From assembly GCA_015350385.1 (NCBI GenBank), contig WNKI01000002.1:4320379-4384378 (forward strand): 64,000 nucleotides of DNA. Direction: 5' to 3'. Shown here one piece after another: positions 1 to 10,804 of this stretch; position 1 is the first letter of the stretch, and every line of letters begins with the position of its first letter. The notes under the pieces were generated by a model that saw nothing but the letters and a program-made list of their open reading frames with translations, did not search any database and was not told the DNA's origin. This DNA comes from Aculops lycopersici. Its lineage: Eukaryota > Arthropoda > Arachnida > Trombidiformes > Eriophyidae. The position numbers were made by a program, and so were the translations under genes.

Positions 1-470
1 TAAAAACTCCAATCAATTTGGCCATTACGAGCATCTAGTGAGGCACGTTCAATAAGTACATATATTGACCAGAATATACAGATCATTGAGACTAAATTAA
101 ATACACTATTACATATAAGTTTTCTTCTCTCGCTTGGCGAAGCATTTAGGGAGCCCCACTTGTAAAGGGGCTTATATTTGACACTCATACTGAATGGGTA
201 TTTGCACAATTCACATCTCTGGCTATTGGTGGCATCTAGCCATTGTTGTAGGCAAGCATGGTGAACGTACTTGAGGGAGCCAGAACAGTGGCATGGGGAT
301 ATAAGTTTAACAAGGGTCCCGCTACCTGGACTCTCAGTACAGTGACATATACGACATGTGGGGATATCATCCTGATCGATGAGGTCCATTATTTTTGCTT
401 CTGGTATGCTTTTGATTTGATTTGAATCGCTTAGATTTATCTTGAGTCTATGTGATTGCTTATCGAGCAT
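1..470 (-). CDS. MARCHF8: MARCHF1/8-like RING-CH E3 ubiquitin ligase (5' part, runs off the left edge)
   Basis: Reading the minus strand from an ATG at 470 gives an open frame to the window edge, so the C-terminus is missing. Residues about 37-90 form a RING-CH (C4HC3) finger: CRICHC, then CHCSGS, then HHACLQQW, then CELCKYPF. The following KPLYKW and SERRKLIC stretches and a first membrane segment (SMICIFWSIYVLIE) match the order and wording of MARCHF1/MARCHF8. In that family the protein is a two-pass endosomal/plasma-membrane ligase that ubiquitinates transmembrane cargo for lysosomal sorting. An in-frame TAA lies just upstream of the ATG at 470; a second Met at 389 sits closer to the finger and could also start. 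The second membrane segment and tail must lie left of base 1. Identification is firm; the exact start is less so. It is transcribed away from the E2F gene. Confidence 0.88.
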   Translation of the reverse strand, partial: MLDKQSHRLKINLSDSNQIKSIPEAKIMDLIDQDDIPTCRICHCTESPGSGTLVKLISPCHCSGSLKYVHHACLQQWLDATNSQRCELCKYPFSMSVKYKPLYKWGSLNASPSERRKLICNSVFNLVSMICIFWSIYVLIERASLDARNGQIDWSF

Positions 471-1948
471 CAATCCTTAAAGCTAATGTAATATAGCTGC
501 TCGCCTATGGGATTCGGATTAGATCGGTAGCAATAATTGTGGTGAAAGTGAGTGACAATGTGTGACATAATAGCGTTGCGCTAGTTATTGCTTGTTTTTT
601 GTTCGCTTGCTTACGACAATAATTAAGTGACTGTAATTAAGTGCTGAGCCAGGTGAAGGGAACAACAACAACCAGCAAAAACAACAACCAACCACAACAA
701 TGTCAACTACCCACTGGATTCGTAGTCTTAAATTCGTAGTCTTAAATTCGGCTAATTAATCATCTTGATTTCCAGGTTACAATATAAGTGATGATACAAT
801 CCCTTTGAGATCAGACTATTGAGTTGCTATGTTGCCTAATGAAAACTTTCCCTTCACTCTCTTCTGGTCTTCTGTTTGCGATAAAAGAGTGTGTATAGTA
901 AAATTCGACTAGATTCGTTGTTACTCCCTCCCCCTGCTATCTTTGGTGGTGCGTCAGTCAACAAAAACAGCAAAAACAACAAAGGGGATCGGTAATTTAG
1001 AAATAGGGGGAGGCTTCGACAAACTCTTACTTGCCGCCCAGGTAAAGATGAAGCGAAACATCACAAGAAAAAAGGTGATTTGTGAGAGCCAAACACACCT
1101 ATAGGTCATGCGTGCTGTGGCTTGGATCTCGCTTCACTTCTTCCAACTTGTGTACAGTTGTGATGTGATGTGATGTGATGTGATGTGATGTCCTGTGCTG
1201 TGTTTTGTTTTGTTCCTTATTTTTGGTTGCCTTTTCCCGGGTTCGTTGCTGCAGAATCTCTCACGAGCTATGTGAAGATTTTCAGCGCTGCGAGACTAGA
1301 AAGCAGCGGCCAGGGTTTCGGTAACAGGCTGCGCTCGCGCCACAACCATTCCCGAGAACCGTAACACCGAGTCAACCGCCTACATTTACACACCCGTCAG
1401 TTGGCTTCGGTTGTGCGAATCAAGGTGGGCGTTGCGGTTTTCAACTGCTGCTGCTACAACAGCAATGAAGCTCGGGGTGTGTCAGGCACCGCGTGAGCGC
1501 GCAACTTGCCGCTGCATTAACTCAATGGAGTTTTCGCAGCACCATCAACGTTTCAGACCACCGCACTCTGTTTACTAGAGCCTGTGTATTTTCAATGGCA
1601 CTTTTCCATCCAGTTGGATAGTGCACCTTTCCCCCAAAGACTCTCTCTATCTTTCTCGCGCACTTTGTACATGTGAGCGTGTATGAATAGCCGAAGGAAT
1701 CCATAACAAGTTACACACTTACATTCTCTCTTTCTCTAACAAAAATGATATTATCATAAGGATGTATCATCATAAGGATTGAAACAGACAGGGATAGTTA
1801 AGAGCAATATGTTCCACTATTTGGTTGCACTGGAAACTTTTGCCACTAGACAGATTTCACCCCCTCAATACAACTTGTTATCGCTCAGCTACACTTACTA
1901 ACTTAACCCAGAGAATAAGAAGACGAAACAACAACCAACTCAGCCACA
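471..1948. other. Intergenic region between divergent MARCHF8-like and E2F genes
   Basis: No credible coding region is seen. It should hold both 5' UTRs and promoters of the divergent pair. A small pentamer repeat of the TGTGA type lies near 1158-1190, and a 15-base direct duplication (TTCGTAGTCTTAAAT) sits at about 719-749. The short open frames here lack codon bias or domain content. Confidence 0.5.
1158..1190. repeat. (TGTGA)n pentamer microsatellite
   Basis: About five to six tandem TGTGA/GATGT units are visible directly in the sequence in the noncoding stretch ahead of the E2F gene. Confidence 0.8.
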
Positions 1949-2698
1949 ATGTCCACGACGGACGATCAAACTATGGATTCTGTGGAGGAGAATGGAAACT
2001 CCTCGACCAGACAGGAGAAGAGTCTAGGTATATTAACGACCAGATTTGTAACACTACTCCAAGAAGCCCCAGAAGGTATATTAGATCTCAAGACAGCTGC
2101 AGACACACTTGCTGTCCGTCAAAAACGACGTATTTATGATATAACAAATGTTTTAGAAGGCATAGGATTGATTGAGAAAAAATCCAAAAACTCTATCCAA
2201 TGGCTCGGCGCCGGTCCCGGTTGCAATTCGCGCGAGGTCACGGATAAGTTGACCGAATTGAAAGACGAAATCAATGAACTTAGGGAGAGAGAGGTTGAAA
2301 TCGAAAAATATTATAAATGGTGTAAGCAATCTGTGTTCAATTTACAGGATGACAAACTAAATAAGTTAAATGCATTTGTAACCGACCAAGAGCTTCTAAG
2401 CGCATTCCCAAATCAAACTGTACTTGTTGTCCAAACACCATCCGGCTCGGGTTCTTCCATGGAGGTCCCGGTTCCAAATCATAACGATAATAATTTGACC
2501 GATGACCCAACAAACAACAGAAAACATATCAGGCATAGGATTCACTTGAAATCGAACAACGGACCGATTGATGTAACACTTGTCCATGGCGAAGAACCCT
2601 GTTCAATGACACCTTTATTACCCCCACCGAATGGGACTGATTTCATCTATGGACTTGGTCCGCAAGAGGGACTAACGGAATTGTATATAATTCAATGA
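1949..2698 (+). CDS. E2F4/5: E2F4/5-type transcription factor
   Basis: Single-exon 249-residue protein. Residues about 22-90 are the E2F winged-helix DNA-binding domain, including the diagnostic RRIYDITNVLEGIGLIEKKS core; this is followed by a dimerisation/marked-box region with a leucine-rich coiled coil (TDKLTELKDEINELREREVE) and marked-box-like LNAFVTDQELL. The C-terminus keeps a pocket-protein-binding-like element (FIYGLGPQEGLTELY), comparable to the DYIYNL...EG.CDLF motif of E2F4/5. No cyclin-A-binding N-terminus is present, which fits the repressor E2F4/5 (Drosophila E2f2) branch acting with a DP partner and an Rb-family protein on cell-cycle promoters. It is shorter than vertebrate E2F4 (about 400 residues) because the linker is reduced. 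AATAAA at 2754 follows the stop by 55 bases. Confidence 0.9.
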   Translation: MSTTDDQTMDSVEENGNSSTRQEKSLGILTTRFVTLLQEAPEGILDLKTAADTLAVRQKRRIYDITNVLEGIGLIEKKSKNSIQWLGAGPGCNSREVTDKLTELKDEINELREREVEIEKYYKWCKQSVFNLQDDKLNKLNAFVTDQELLSAFPNQTVLVVQTPSGSGSSMEVPVPNHNDNNLTDDPTNNRKHIRHRIHLKSNNGPIDVTLVHGEEPCSMTPLLPPPNGTDFIYGLGPQEGLTELYIIQ

Positions 2699-2753
2699 GC
2701 GCCTATCATTAGCACGAGGCGAGTTAGTGGCAATCCAAGCTTTTGATAGTTTT

Positions 2754-2759
2754 AATAAA
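2754..2759 (+). terminator. Poly(A) signal AATAAA of the E2F gene
   Basis: Canonical hexamer 55 bases behind the E2F stop codon, in a short AT-rich 3' UTR. Confidence 0.6.
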
Positions 2760-3131
2760 AGCAGTAAGTAACTCACTAGAGCAAGTCTATCGATTTAACG
2801 ACCTACTAATTACTTTTAAGAAGTTCGTCTGGTTTGGGTGCTTTCCGACTAACTAGTGCATCCATCGAGCATCCTTGAACTTGGCCTATTGTTTTTTCTA
2901 TCGCTGTTGTCCAGCCACTTGTTGTTCTAATCGGGATGCATGAACTCTTATCTCATCTATGCATCTTGCTTTCGCCAAGACTGGCATTGATGCAGCGAGA
3001 TGATGCCGATGTGCAAGCTCCTTGTCTTAGTAGAACTCGATTTCATTTATAGTTATTGAGCATTTGTTTCGGCGTTTTTATTTCAAGGCCACCATACATC
3101 TTATTAACAGCTCAAACCAAATTCGATCGAA
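2760..3131. other. Intergenic spacer with no recognised gene
   Basis: About 370 bases between the E2F poly(A) signal and the ATG of the small secreted protein; presumably the promoter of the latter. No domain-bearing frame is seen. Confidence 0.4.
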
Positions 3132-3530
3132 ATGAACACAAAATTGATAATTATTGTGGTTGCACTGACGGTTATGCTAGACCCCGCCAAAGGCCAATTC
3201 GGTCTGCCAACACCGATCGACATGGGTAGCTATATGCCAATGAACTTATTCCCCTACCTGATGACACCATCATCCTACGGATACCCGATAAGACAACCAG
3301 GCTACGTAAGAAAACCTCTATCTCCAGCGACACAATGCAGACACGCAGGACTCTGCCGTAATCTCGGCGCCGGAACTCCAATGCCACCGACCCAAGCACC
3401 TGTTGTTACTACACCAGCATCTTTTGATGTCACAACATTGAATTCAGTTGTAAGTTCATCAACAAGTACCTCGACAGGCTCTAGACAGACCAGAACTTCC
3501 GGCACTAACACCCTCATCACGCACAACTAG
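3132..3530 (+). CDS. Small secreted Pro/Thr/Ser-rich protein, function unknown
   Basis: 132 residues with a clean signal peptide: a hydrophobic run (IIIVVALTVML) after MNTKL and a likely cleavage after AKG at residue 21. The mature part starts QFGLPTP and is rich in Pro, Tyr, Met and Ser. It has only two cysteines, in a CRHAGLC segment around residue 75, and ends in a Ser/Thr-rich tail that could be O-glycosylated. I recognise no family. The signal peptide, good start context and AATAAA at 3615 support a real gene. Possible roles (cuticular, salivary or silk-associated) are guesses from composition only. Confidence 0.65.
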   Translation: MNTKLIIIVVALTVMLDPAKGQFGLPTPIDMGSYMPMNLFPYLMTPSSYGYPIRQPGYVRKPLSPATQCRHAGLCRNLGAGTPMPPTQAPVVTTPASFDVTTLNSVVSSSTSTSTGSRQTRTSGTNTLITHN

Positions 3531-3614
3531 TTTTAAAAAGAAGTGTATTACATCGACATTGACCGCTTACACCGAGAAGAGGTTAGCAAATCTATACTAT
3601 TGGTAGGCGCTATC

Positions 3615-3620
3615 AATAAA
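3615..3620 (+). terminator. Poly(A) signal AATAAA of the small secreted protein gene
   Basis: Hexamer 84 bases past the stop codon at 3530, immediately before the convergent TFAP4 gene. Confidence 0.6.
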
Positions 3621-3684
3621 GACTCGATAACCAGTTCATACTTGAACATATTGATGAACAAAACGTTATTCTGCAACGAGAGGT

Positions 3685-4704
3685 TTATTTTGATATAGAT
3701 CCGAACGCTCGATCGCCTTCAATCTCCATAATCGCCTTACAGATGGTGTCTAAAGTTTGTCCCTTAGGTCCAGACTCTTGTGTATCTAAACCAGTGAGCT
3801 CATTTTTCGCTCTTTTCCTGGTCGAGGTGGGTAATAGAAGCGCATCTGCAGCGCTATGCAAATCATGGTGGTAATCAACCTTGATGGCAGCTTCAGAGGT
3901 GTATGGTACCTCTAGTGGCAGTGCTATCGCCGCCTTGGCTACACCACCGGTGTTTCTATCACTGATATCAACAATTGTGCTGGCTGTAGTTGTCCTATCG
4001 CTACCAAGTGGAGGCGATGCTACTGAAGAGGTATCGGTTGTTGTTGCGGGTGAATGTTGGTGGTTTTGTAGTTGTTGCCTACTTGTGTTGCGACTACTTC
4101 TAGCGTGAGACTTGATCTGGTTTGTTTCAAGACTTGATGTTGTTGCCGATTGTTTGCTAGGTGTTCTTGATGTGTTTGTCGTGGTTCCTAAGGTTCCCGA
4201 TGAGCCAGTTATTGATGTTTGACTGTTGGCCCTAACGTTGCATTGTGGTTGCTGCTGTTGGGTAGTTTCATTAACACTACTACTTCGACTACTACTCCTG
4301 CTACCATCGTTACTTCCACCGCCACTATCGCCATCGGCAGTTAGATTACATAGATTGTTTACACGTGCATCATTAGTATAGCACGCTGATCTCATTGGAA
4401 TTTTTGGTAAGGTGTCTAAATCAACTGAATCTAACACAGAGCTAGGCTCAGATCCGTTCTTAATTTCCATTAGAATCTCCCTAAATAGAGTATTTTGCTT
4501 GTATAATGCCAATTTTTCTCTTTCAACCTCTTGTATAAAGTCAGATGCATGCTGCAATATACTGGCCTTACTCAATTTTTCTCCATCATTGACCGGCAAT
4601 AATCGTTTCAATTTTTGGAATCCAGCATTAATACTCTGCATTCGGCGCCTCTCGTTGCTATTGGCTATCTCGCGTTTAACGCGTTTATCTTTGGGGTTTT
4701 CCAT
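3685..4704 (-). CDS. TFAP4: Transcription factor AP-4 (bHLH, cropped-like)
   Basis: Single-exon 339-residue protein, close to the 338 residues of human TFAP4. The basic region and helix 1 at residues about 10-30 (REIANSNERRRMQSINAGFQ) and the loop/helix 2 (KLSKASILQHASDFIQEVE) are characteristic of AP-4/Drosophila cropped. A leucine-containing helix (LALYKQNTLF) extends helix 2 as the first zipper. The rest is Ser/Thr/Gln-rich and poorly conserved, with a short conserved-looking C-terminal patch (LDTICKAIMEIEGD). AP-4 homodimers bind CAGCTG E-boxes in the nucleus. The TAA stop codon lies inside an AATAAA hexamer on the minus strand (3684-3689), so coding and poly(A) signal overlap. Confidence 0.9.
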   Translation of the reverse strand: MENPKDKRVKREIANSNERRRMQSINAGFQKLKRLLPVNDGEKLSKASILQHASDFIQEVEREKLALYKQNTLFREILMEIKNGSEPSSVLDSVDLDTLPKIPMRSACYTNDARVNNLCNLTADGDSGGGSNDGSRSSSRSSSVNETTQQQQPQCNVRANSQTSITGSSGTLGTTTNTSRTPSKQSATTSSLETNQIKSHARSSRNTSRQQLQNHQHSPATTTDTSSVASPPLGSDRTTTASTIVDISDRNTGGVAKAAIALPLEVPYTSEAAIKVDYHHDLHSAADALLLPTSTRKRAKNELTGLDTQESGPKGQTLDTICKAIMEIEGDRAFGSISK

Positions 4705-6752
4705 GTTGTTACATTAAATAGATTAATTATTGATAGGGAGTGAAAATAAGATGCAATGCAGGGATTGACTTTGTTGGAGACTGCAAATGATTGATTATAT
4801 TCAAAATCTTTTCGTTTGTATATATATATAAATAACAACAATCTTAGAAGCCACTGATAGTTCTCAGGTGTTGTTTCGACCTCCTTGTCGCTTTAGTCTG
4901 CCGCAAGTGATTGTTTTGAGTCGGCAACTCTTGTAGAGGATGTTCCTTTGAATGGTTACAAACTAGAAGATGAAGTATTAATTCATTGATAGCATTCAAT
5001 ATAAACTTGGCTTGATCTCGAGACGGTGATCCCATATTTTTGCCCATTCGTTTAGTCCCTAATAACCGAGCACAAATATACACGTACCACACACTCGCTG
5101 TCGGGCCTGTAGGCATGTTTGCCGCCACCGCCGTCGTGCATTGCAGTGGCTTGCTTACTGTCGCCCGTGTTTTCCAATGGGAATCTCAGCGAGCAGCTGA
5201 CTTTGTTGTCTACACTTGAAATCGAAGACTCGCCTGTAGGCTATAGCTGGTGATGGCCGCACCAACGAGAGTTGCGCGGTCTAGTGGTGCACATACCATG
5301 GTGCGAGCAGATTGGTGCTGCACCATACTTTGATCGGCGCTAGACCATCGCTTGGCGCTTTCCGGTAGACTTCGTCTCGTCTTGGGTTGTGTAAGCGCTC
5401 AGTGGTTGGATTTGTCGCAAGGTGGTCATGTCTACCATTGGCCACCGATCGCCTTGCCGTCGCAAACTAACTGATGATTGGTTTGTTCAATCTATACAAT
5501 TTGAACACTGTTCGGTTTAACAGCGAGAGTGATGTTGAGAGCAACCTCACTGACTACAATCTAAACCTCGAACTCTGATTCCAAATATCGTCCCTCCTGC
5601 TTGTTGCTCTCTATTGTCTCGTATACCTCCAAGTGTCTGGCCTCGATTGATGGATAAGTTGATGATGTTTGTCATACGGTCATTTGCTCGAATCTTTAAT
5701 AGTATTTAATATGCACAATGAGCAACAACCTTGCAAGTTGCAACAAAATCTAACTCCACCAAGAATAGAGTTTGAAATTAGTTTCGAATTTGCCACTTGT
5801 GGCGCTGCGCCTGTTAATCACCTTAATCCGATATACACACCAAGAAATTGTTGCTCGATTGCTGTTGCTGCTGCTGCTACTTTTGCTCCTCCTACCACTA
5901 CTTCTGCCACCTTTTCTCCTACCTTAAGTCTTCTCGACCAATGATTAGTGACAAGGTAAGATCAACACTCACTAGAGAGCAACGATGCGAGTGAGAGTGA
6001 GAGACAACTTGAAACTTCGCCAAGAGCGGCCATGTAAATTGTACATCACCAACCAACTGATATCAGCAAAACGAAATTTACAAACTCGTTGCTGTTATTG
6101 TCATATGTCCTCGATAGATTAACGCCACGACTCAGCTCCCCCAATCTCGCAAGTTAGCGTCCGGGTTTCAGGATTTGAGACTAGATTTGTCTCCCAGCCA
6201 GCTCACCTGGCTGGCCCCACACGAGGAGGAAATAGGGATAACAGTGTAAATTTGATCCGAGTTACCATCAGTGTTGCTGGTTATTGGTGTTTGTGTTTTG
6301 GATCCAATGTGGGACCATACCAAGAGGATAAGTTTACACGACATACCGTTTGCAAGTTTGAATACACTTAAATGGTTTTCGCTAAATGGTCAGTAATGTG
6401 GTTGCTGTCTAGTAAAGTTTGTGAGGAGGAGCGAGAGAAGCAAGAGCAGTCGAAGAGAAAGCTATAGAGATGTTAGTTAGTTTTCAATCTTACTCGTTGC
6501 GAGTGAATCATATGCACCATTATATCTATTTCTATTGGAGTGACCCTATTTCAAGATTTTCAACATTACGGTAAAACACGAAAACGCAAACAAAAGCTTG
6601 CATTCGTTTCTGGGCCCCATGCGGAGAAACAATAATTAGCGGAAGTCGGTCAACGCGCAAATCAATCTCTAGCAGCTTCAACAGAAACAACAACAAGAGG
6701 AGTATCAATTCCAGTTGATAAAAAGATTACCTTTCAACAGTATTAACACTAA
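4705..6752. other. Intergenic region between TFAP4 and the cysteine-rich peptide gene
   Basis: About 2 kb with no supported gene. A 94-codon minus frame at 4844-5128 and a 91-codon plus frame at 5669-5944 have no domain, signal peptide or sensible composition. The part next to 4704 is the probable TFAP4 5' UTR and promoter; an AT run (TA)n sits near 4819-4830. GC-richer sequence around 5100-5500 resembles promoter or enhancer DNA, but I cannot assign it. Confidence 0.4.
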
Positions 6753-7034
6753 ATGCAAAAATACCTCAGAAAATCAAGCAAAATGTTACTAAGAAACAGA
6801 AACAACAAATGCAAAACCACCTCAAATACAAATCAATTGTTCTACATCACATTGATCAGTATCGTGATATTGGTATCCATTATATCAAGTTTAGAACCTG
6901 TGACTTGTCAAAAGGAAGAGGAACTAGGAATCTCAAAAGAATGTCTAGACGGATGCAGTGCCTCGTGCGATGCTATCAGAAAAAACTATAGGATAAAATG
7001 CTTTAGCTCTTGTCTAGCCAGGTGTCTGAGATAG
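6753..7034 (+). CDS. Small cysteine-rich secreted or membrane-anchored peptide, unknown family
   Basis: 93 residues. A basic N-terminus precedes a hydrophobic segment (FYITLISIVILVSIISSL) that can act as a signal peptide or signal anchor, with a possible cleavage after VTC/Q near residue 52. The C-terminal 32 residues carry six cysteines in a strikingly symmetric pattern, C-x3-C-x3-C-x10-C-x3-C-x3-C, which would place paired cysteines on two helices linked by disulfides (helical-hairpin style). A start at Met11 is also possible and gives a shorter basic leader. The function is unknown; in plant-feeding mites such peptides are often salivary, but nothing here shows that. No homolog is recognised. 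Confidence 0.6.
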   Translation: MQKYLRKSSKMLLRNRNNKCKTTSNTNQLFYITLISIVILVSIISSLEPVTCQKEEELGISKECLDGCSASCDAIRKNYRIKCFSSCLARCLR

Positions 7035-7508
7035 CGATCGTTCGGCTCATAATTTAACTGTTGAAGCTGGCCGATCGTGTGGATATACCATCTGTTTTGG
7101 AATTTTGTACATAGCTATTTACTTAAAAATCGTCATCACATATACATATAACACCACCATCATTTAGATTCATAAAAATCGCATAACGCCTAGAAATTAA
7201 TCAATGTTAACAGTGATAAAATCACAAAATTGACTCGATCACCGAAATGCTCAATGGTTTAGTGGTCAAATAGAAAAAGGCTCTCTCATTTATATATGTA
7301 TATATATTCATTCTCTTTATATACAATCCTATGTATGTTTATGTATATAAAAACTATATGGGGGTGTCTCTCTGGAGTGGTGGTGCTTTTGGTGCTAGTC
7401 TTGGATGACTTCTGAGGTCTGTGATTTATGTGGTAATCATCTGATTTCATCATTCAGTCGGCTTCAGTAAATTCCATCTGTCTGTCTGTCTTCTTGAGGT
7501 CATCACAG
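7035..7508. other. Convergent 3' region between the Cys-rich peptide gene and TBL1
   Basis: AT-rich, 474 bases, with TATATA-type runs near 7290-7350; expected to hold both 3' UTRs. I see no canonical AATAAA for either gene, so variant poly(A) signals are likely. Confidence 0.4.
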
Positions 7509-9416
7509 TCACCGGCGTAGATCCAAAACAAACACAGACCCATCTGAAGCCGAGGCACCAACCTTATCTCCTCTCGAATTCCAACATACTTCAAAGATAC
7601 CCGCAGTTCCCTTGTAGCTATTGGTTAGTTGGCCAGAATCAACAGACCAAATGTGAACCTTTTTATCAAATGAACCACTAGCCAAGTATTTACCGTCTGG
7701 ACTAAACGAAACACTGTAAACTGGTTCACGATGCCTGGTTAACTTGTATAAGCATCTTCCAATTTCCATGTCCCACAGTCTGACTGTAGAGTCAAAGGAA
7801 GCACTAGCTAGTACAACATTTCTATTTGGATTATTTGTTCCTGGTCCAGTGGGGCTCCATTTGATGGTATAAATTTCTTTCTCGTGAGCTTTAAGATCGT
7901 GGATGCAAGTATCTGAGCTTGGTGTCCAAATTTTCAGACTCATATCATCACTACATGAGGCCAGGAGCTTTCCTTGTGGATCCCACTTTATTGCATTGAC
8001 CTCATTTGTATGTCCCATAAATGTTTTAAGTGGTTGGTCGCTGCCAAGTTTGCATAAGTTAATAGACATATCGGTGGAACAGGATGCAAAGGTGTCATTG
8101 TTTTTCCAATCAACATCTAAAGCTGGGGCAGTATGGAAACCAAATTGTTGGGTCGCCTCGCCTGATGCTGCATCCCAAATAATAGTTGTCTTATCAACAC
8201 CAGCACTCAATATCAAGTCACCGCGTTTGTTCCATTTGAGCGCGAATATAGGACCCTTGTGCTGTCCTAGCGTTGAGACAAGTGTTCCGTCACTAGACCA
8301 AATTCGAGCATAACCGTCATATGAACCAGTGGCTAGCTGGGTTCCATCGGCGTTCCAATCAAGTGAGGTCACATCTTTGTTTGAAGGCACTTGCGCACCA
8401 CCTTGTTGAATGCAATGTCTTAATTCTAGATGTTTCACTTCACCTGAGGCTTCTTGAAGGTTCCAGATGCGAGCAGTTGAATCTCCTGAACCTGAGGCCA
8501 ACAAATCGTTCTGTGGATTCCAAGCGCAAATAAACACCTCCGAATCGTGACCTTTGAGGATTTGAGCCCTTTCATCGGGTATAAGTAAACTCTCAATATT
8601 ATCCCCATCACCGCCGGGACCAGAGCCTAGATGATTGAATTGAGTATTAAATATCCGCCCATTGTAGGCTGTTGAGCCGTCTGATGATTGACCATGATTG
8701 GAATTGGCATTACCTTGATTGCCGATGGTTGATTGGTTATTATTCAACGATTGATTCTTAATGGATGGATTATTTTGGTTTTCTTTGTTATTAATATTAG
8801 AACTAGTGTTGTTCCCCAACCCATCGGTTAGTGGACCTCCGGCAACATTGGCGGGGTTAGCACCATTATGCAATAATTTATTGCCATCTAATTGGTTTGT
8901 TTGATTTGAGTTTTGCGCTTGCTGTTGATTTGGATTGTTGGTATTGGGGTTGTTGATGTTATTCGTTGAGTTGTTGGCTTGATTTTGTTGTGAATTCGAG
9001 TTCATCTTATTAGACAAATTTTGTTGGTTTGCGGTTAGATTGGCATTACCCTGCTGTGATAGATTGCCCCCACCGGTTGCCGAGAGTGGATTGAAATTCC
9101 TTTTGGCATCCAGATTAACGGCTTGTGAGAACTGTTGCTGTCTTTGGGCAACAATATCTGGCATGACAGCATCAATCAAGGAAAGATTTTCTATATACCT
9201 CTCGCTTCCATCCTCTCCAACACTAATCTCTGCTTCTGTATATTGTAATCCCTTTTGAATAATACTTAACAGTGCGGCGGGTGGTATCGTTGCCCCATTG
9301 ATGTTCGTCTGAGCAATATGCGATTCATAGCCAAAGGTGTAAGCTGAATGCGTAAAACCAGACTCTTGAAGGTATCGATACACTAAAAAGTTAACTTCGT
9401 CACTAGTGAAGCTCAT
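7509..9416 (-). CDS. ebi: TBL1/TBL1XR1 (ebi) WD40 corepressor subunit
   Basis: Single-exon protein of 635 residues from the ATG at 9416 (an upstream in-frame TTG is not a plausible start). Residues 1-35 form the LisH motif (DEVNFLVYRYLQESGFTHSA) followed by an F-box-like helix region, used for tetramerisation and for binding SMRT/NCoR and GPS2. Residues about 105-270 are a very long Asn/Gln/Ser-rich linker. From about residue 285 come eight WD40 repeats, with clear blades such as LKGHDSEVFICAWNP, GHTNEVNAIKWDPQG and HREPVYSVSFSPDG, ending FVLDLRR as in the family. In other animals this is the exchange-factor subunit of the NCoR/SMRT-HDAC3 complex in the nucleus and acts in EGFR and Wnt output. 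It is intact and well conserved apart from the expanded linker. Confidence 0.95.
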   Translation of the reverse strand: MSFTSDEVNFLVYRYLQESGFTHSAYTFGYESHIAQTNINGATIPPAALLSIIQKGLQYTEAEISVGEDGSERYIENLSLIDAVMPDIVAQRQQQFSQAVNLDAKRNFNPLSATGGGNLSQQGNANLTANQQNLSNKMNSNSQQNQANNSTNNINNPNTNNPNQQQAQNSNQTNQLDGNKLLHNGANPANVAGGPLTDGLGNNTSSNINNKENQNNPSIKNQSLNNNQSTIGNQGNANSNHGQSSDGSTAYNGRIFNTQFNHLGSGPGGDGDNIESLLIPDERAQILKGHDSEVFICAWNPQNDLLASGSGDSTARIWNLQEASGEVKHLELRHCIQQGGAQVPSNKDVTSLDWNADGTQLATGSYDGYARIWSSDGTLVSTLGQHKGPIFALKWNKRGDLILSAGVDKTTIIWDAASGEATQQFGFHTAPALDVDWKNNDTFASCSTDMSINLCKLGSDQPLKTFMGHTNEVNAIKWDPQGKLLASCSDDMSLKIWTPSSDTCIHDLKAHEKEIYTIKWSPTGPGTNNPNRNVVLASASFDSTVRLWDMEIGRCLYKLTRHREPVYSVSFSPDGKYLASGSFDKKVHIWSVDSGQLTNSYKGTAGIFEVCWNSRGDKVGASASDGSVFVLDLRR

Positions 9417-10804
9417 TGTCAATCAATTGCGAGATGGTTAGTTCGGGGGGTTGTATGTGTATGTATGTTTCTATGTGGTGGTGGTTGTTGTTTTGGTTGT
9501 AATGATGATGATAATGGTGATGATGATAGTAATAATATTATTATTAATAATAATGTGTTCTTGTTTGAGATACTCAATATCAAATTTAAGGATGGTAATA
9601 GCAATTGTAATAAGATAATATGGATAATACAAACAGATGATTCTCTTGTTTGTTGTTTGTTTGGGTCATTAAATTTGCGTCTATATTCAATAATAATGAT
9701 AACAATTCAATGCGGCGGTCGGTATATCTATCTTTTAGTCTCGTGTCTCCGGTTCGATGAGTCTCTCTGTCGATCGATCTTAGTTGATGCCGCTATCTAA
9801 CTTCTATGCATTATGATTTCATAACATTATTATTATACCTAATGTTGTTATATTTATAATAATAAAATTTATTCATCTTGTCTATCGTTCATCTCTCTCT
9901 CTTTATGTCCATATATCAAGTATATTTAGTCGGTTCATAAAGAATTGTTATCGCAGTCGCCGCCAACTCTACTGTCCATCTATTTTCGAACTTTTTTCAT
10001 CTCGCATGTTGGCTCGCTTTTCTAGTTGCCGCTGCCATTGGTGCTGCAGCAGCAGCAGATATGGCCATTGGAGTTATAGCTGCGACTACGGCGCCACAGT
10101 GGCGCGGCGCTTGTGGCAGCGGCAGCCGTTCACTTCACATCTCCTACACTCTAATGGGAAATTTTGAGAGTGCATCATTTTGTATGCTGATCTTGCATTG
10201 CCAGCGCTGCTGATGCTACTGACTGGCTGGTCGCGGTGCAGAACTACAGCAACGTCAATGGAGAGGACAACGGCCCCGCCGGCGACAGAGCGAGTCCGGC
10301 ACAGAAACGCGCATTCGGATAAAGCAGACTAGAGGCAAACGAGGCGCCGCTTGTGGTGCAAAATCGCCGCCATCACGCAACCAAAGCGCGAGGAGGAACG
10401 TGCCAAAGAAAAGAGTCGCACAGTTCGTTATCATGCACAATTTGTAGAAATATAGGCGCAGAGGTTACAAAACGTCACGATCGGATATAAGAAAATCTTG
10501 TGTGATATTCGCTCATTTTTAGTCCAAGTTTGCACAAATTTTCAAATCTAAGGAACTCGCTCGGAATGACGAGCGGCAGCTACGCTGCACGAACCAAGTG
10601 CGTCGAAGAATCCAAACCTTTCACCTTTCTTCCCTTGAAAGTTAATCTCGTGTTCAATTGAATAAGGTAAACACAAGTTATAAAGCTGCACGCGCCCAGA
10701 CCACCTGACACCTGGATCAAAGAGATCAAATGGAGAATTATATTTATAGAAATAGAAATTTGGTCAGTTTATATCTATTTATTTGTGACGAGGCATTGTG
10801 AGAG
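9417..10804. other. Intergenic region upstream of TBL1 and downstream of the pseudokinase gene
   Basis: No supported gene. The first 450 bases are AT-rich with ATT/ATA runs (probable TBL1 5' UTR/promoter). A GC-rich island around 10020-10420 contains CAG/GCA clusters (for example near 10043) and gives only composition-driven frames. Confidence 0.4.

Noticed and set aside
4844..5128. 94-codon minus frame upstream of TFAP4
   Set aside because: No recognisable motif; more likely TFAP4 5' region.
9465..9800. 111-codon frame rich in Asn/Asp/Cys upstream of TBL1
   Set aside because: Arises from GAT/AAT/TGT simple repeats; no conserved content.
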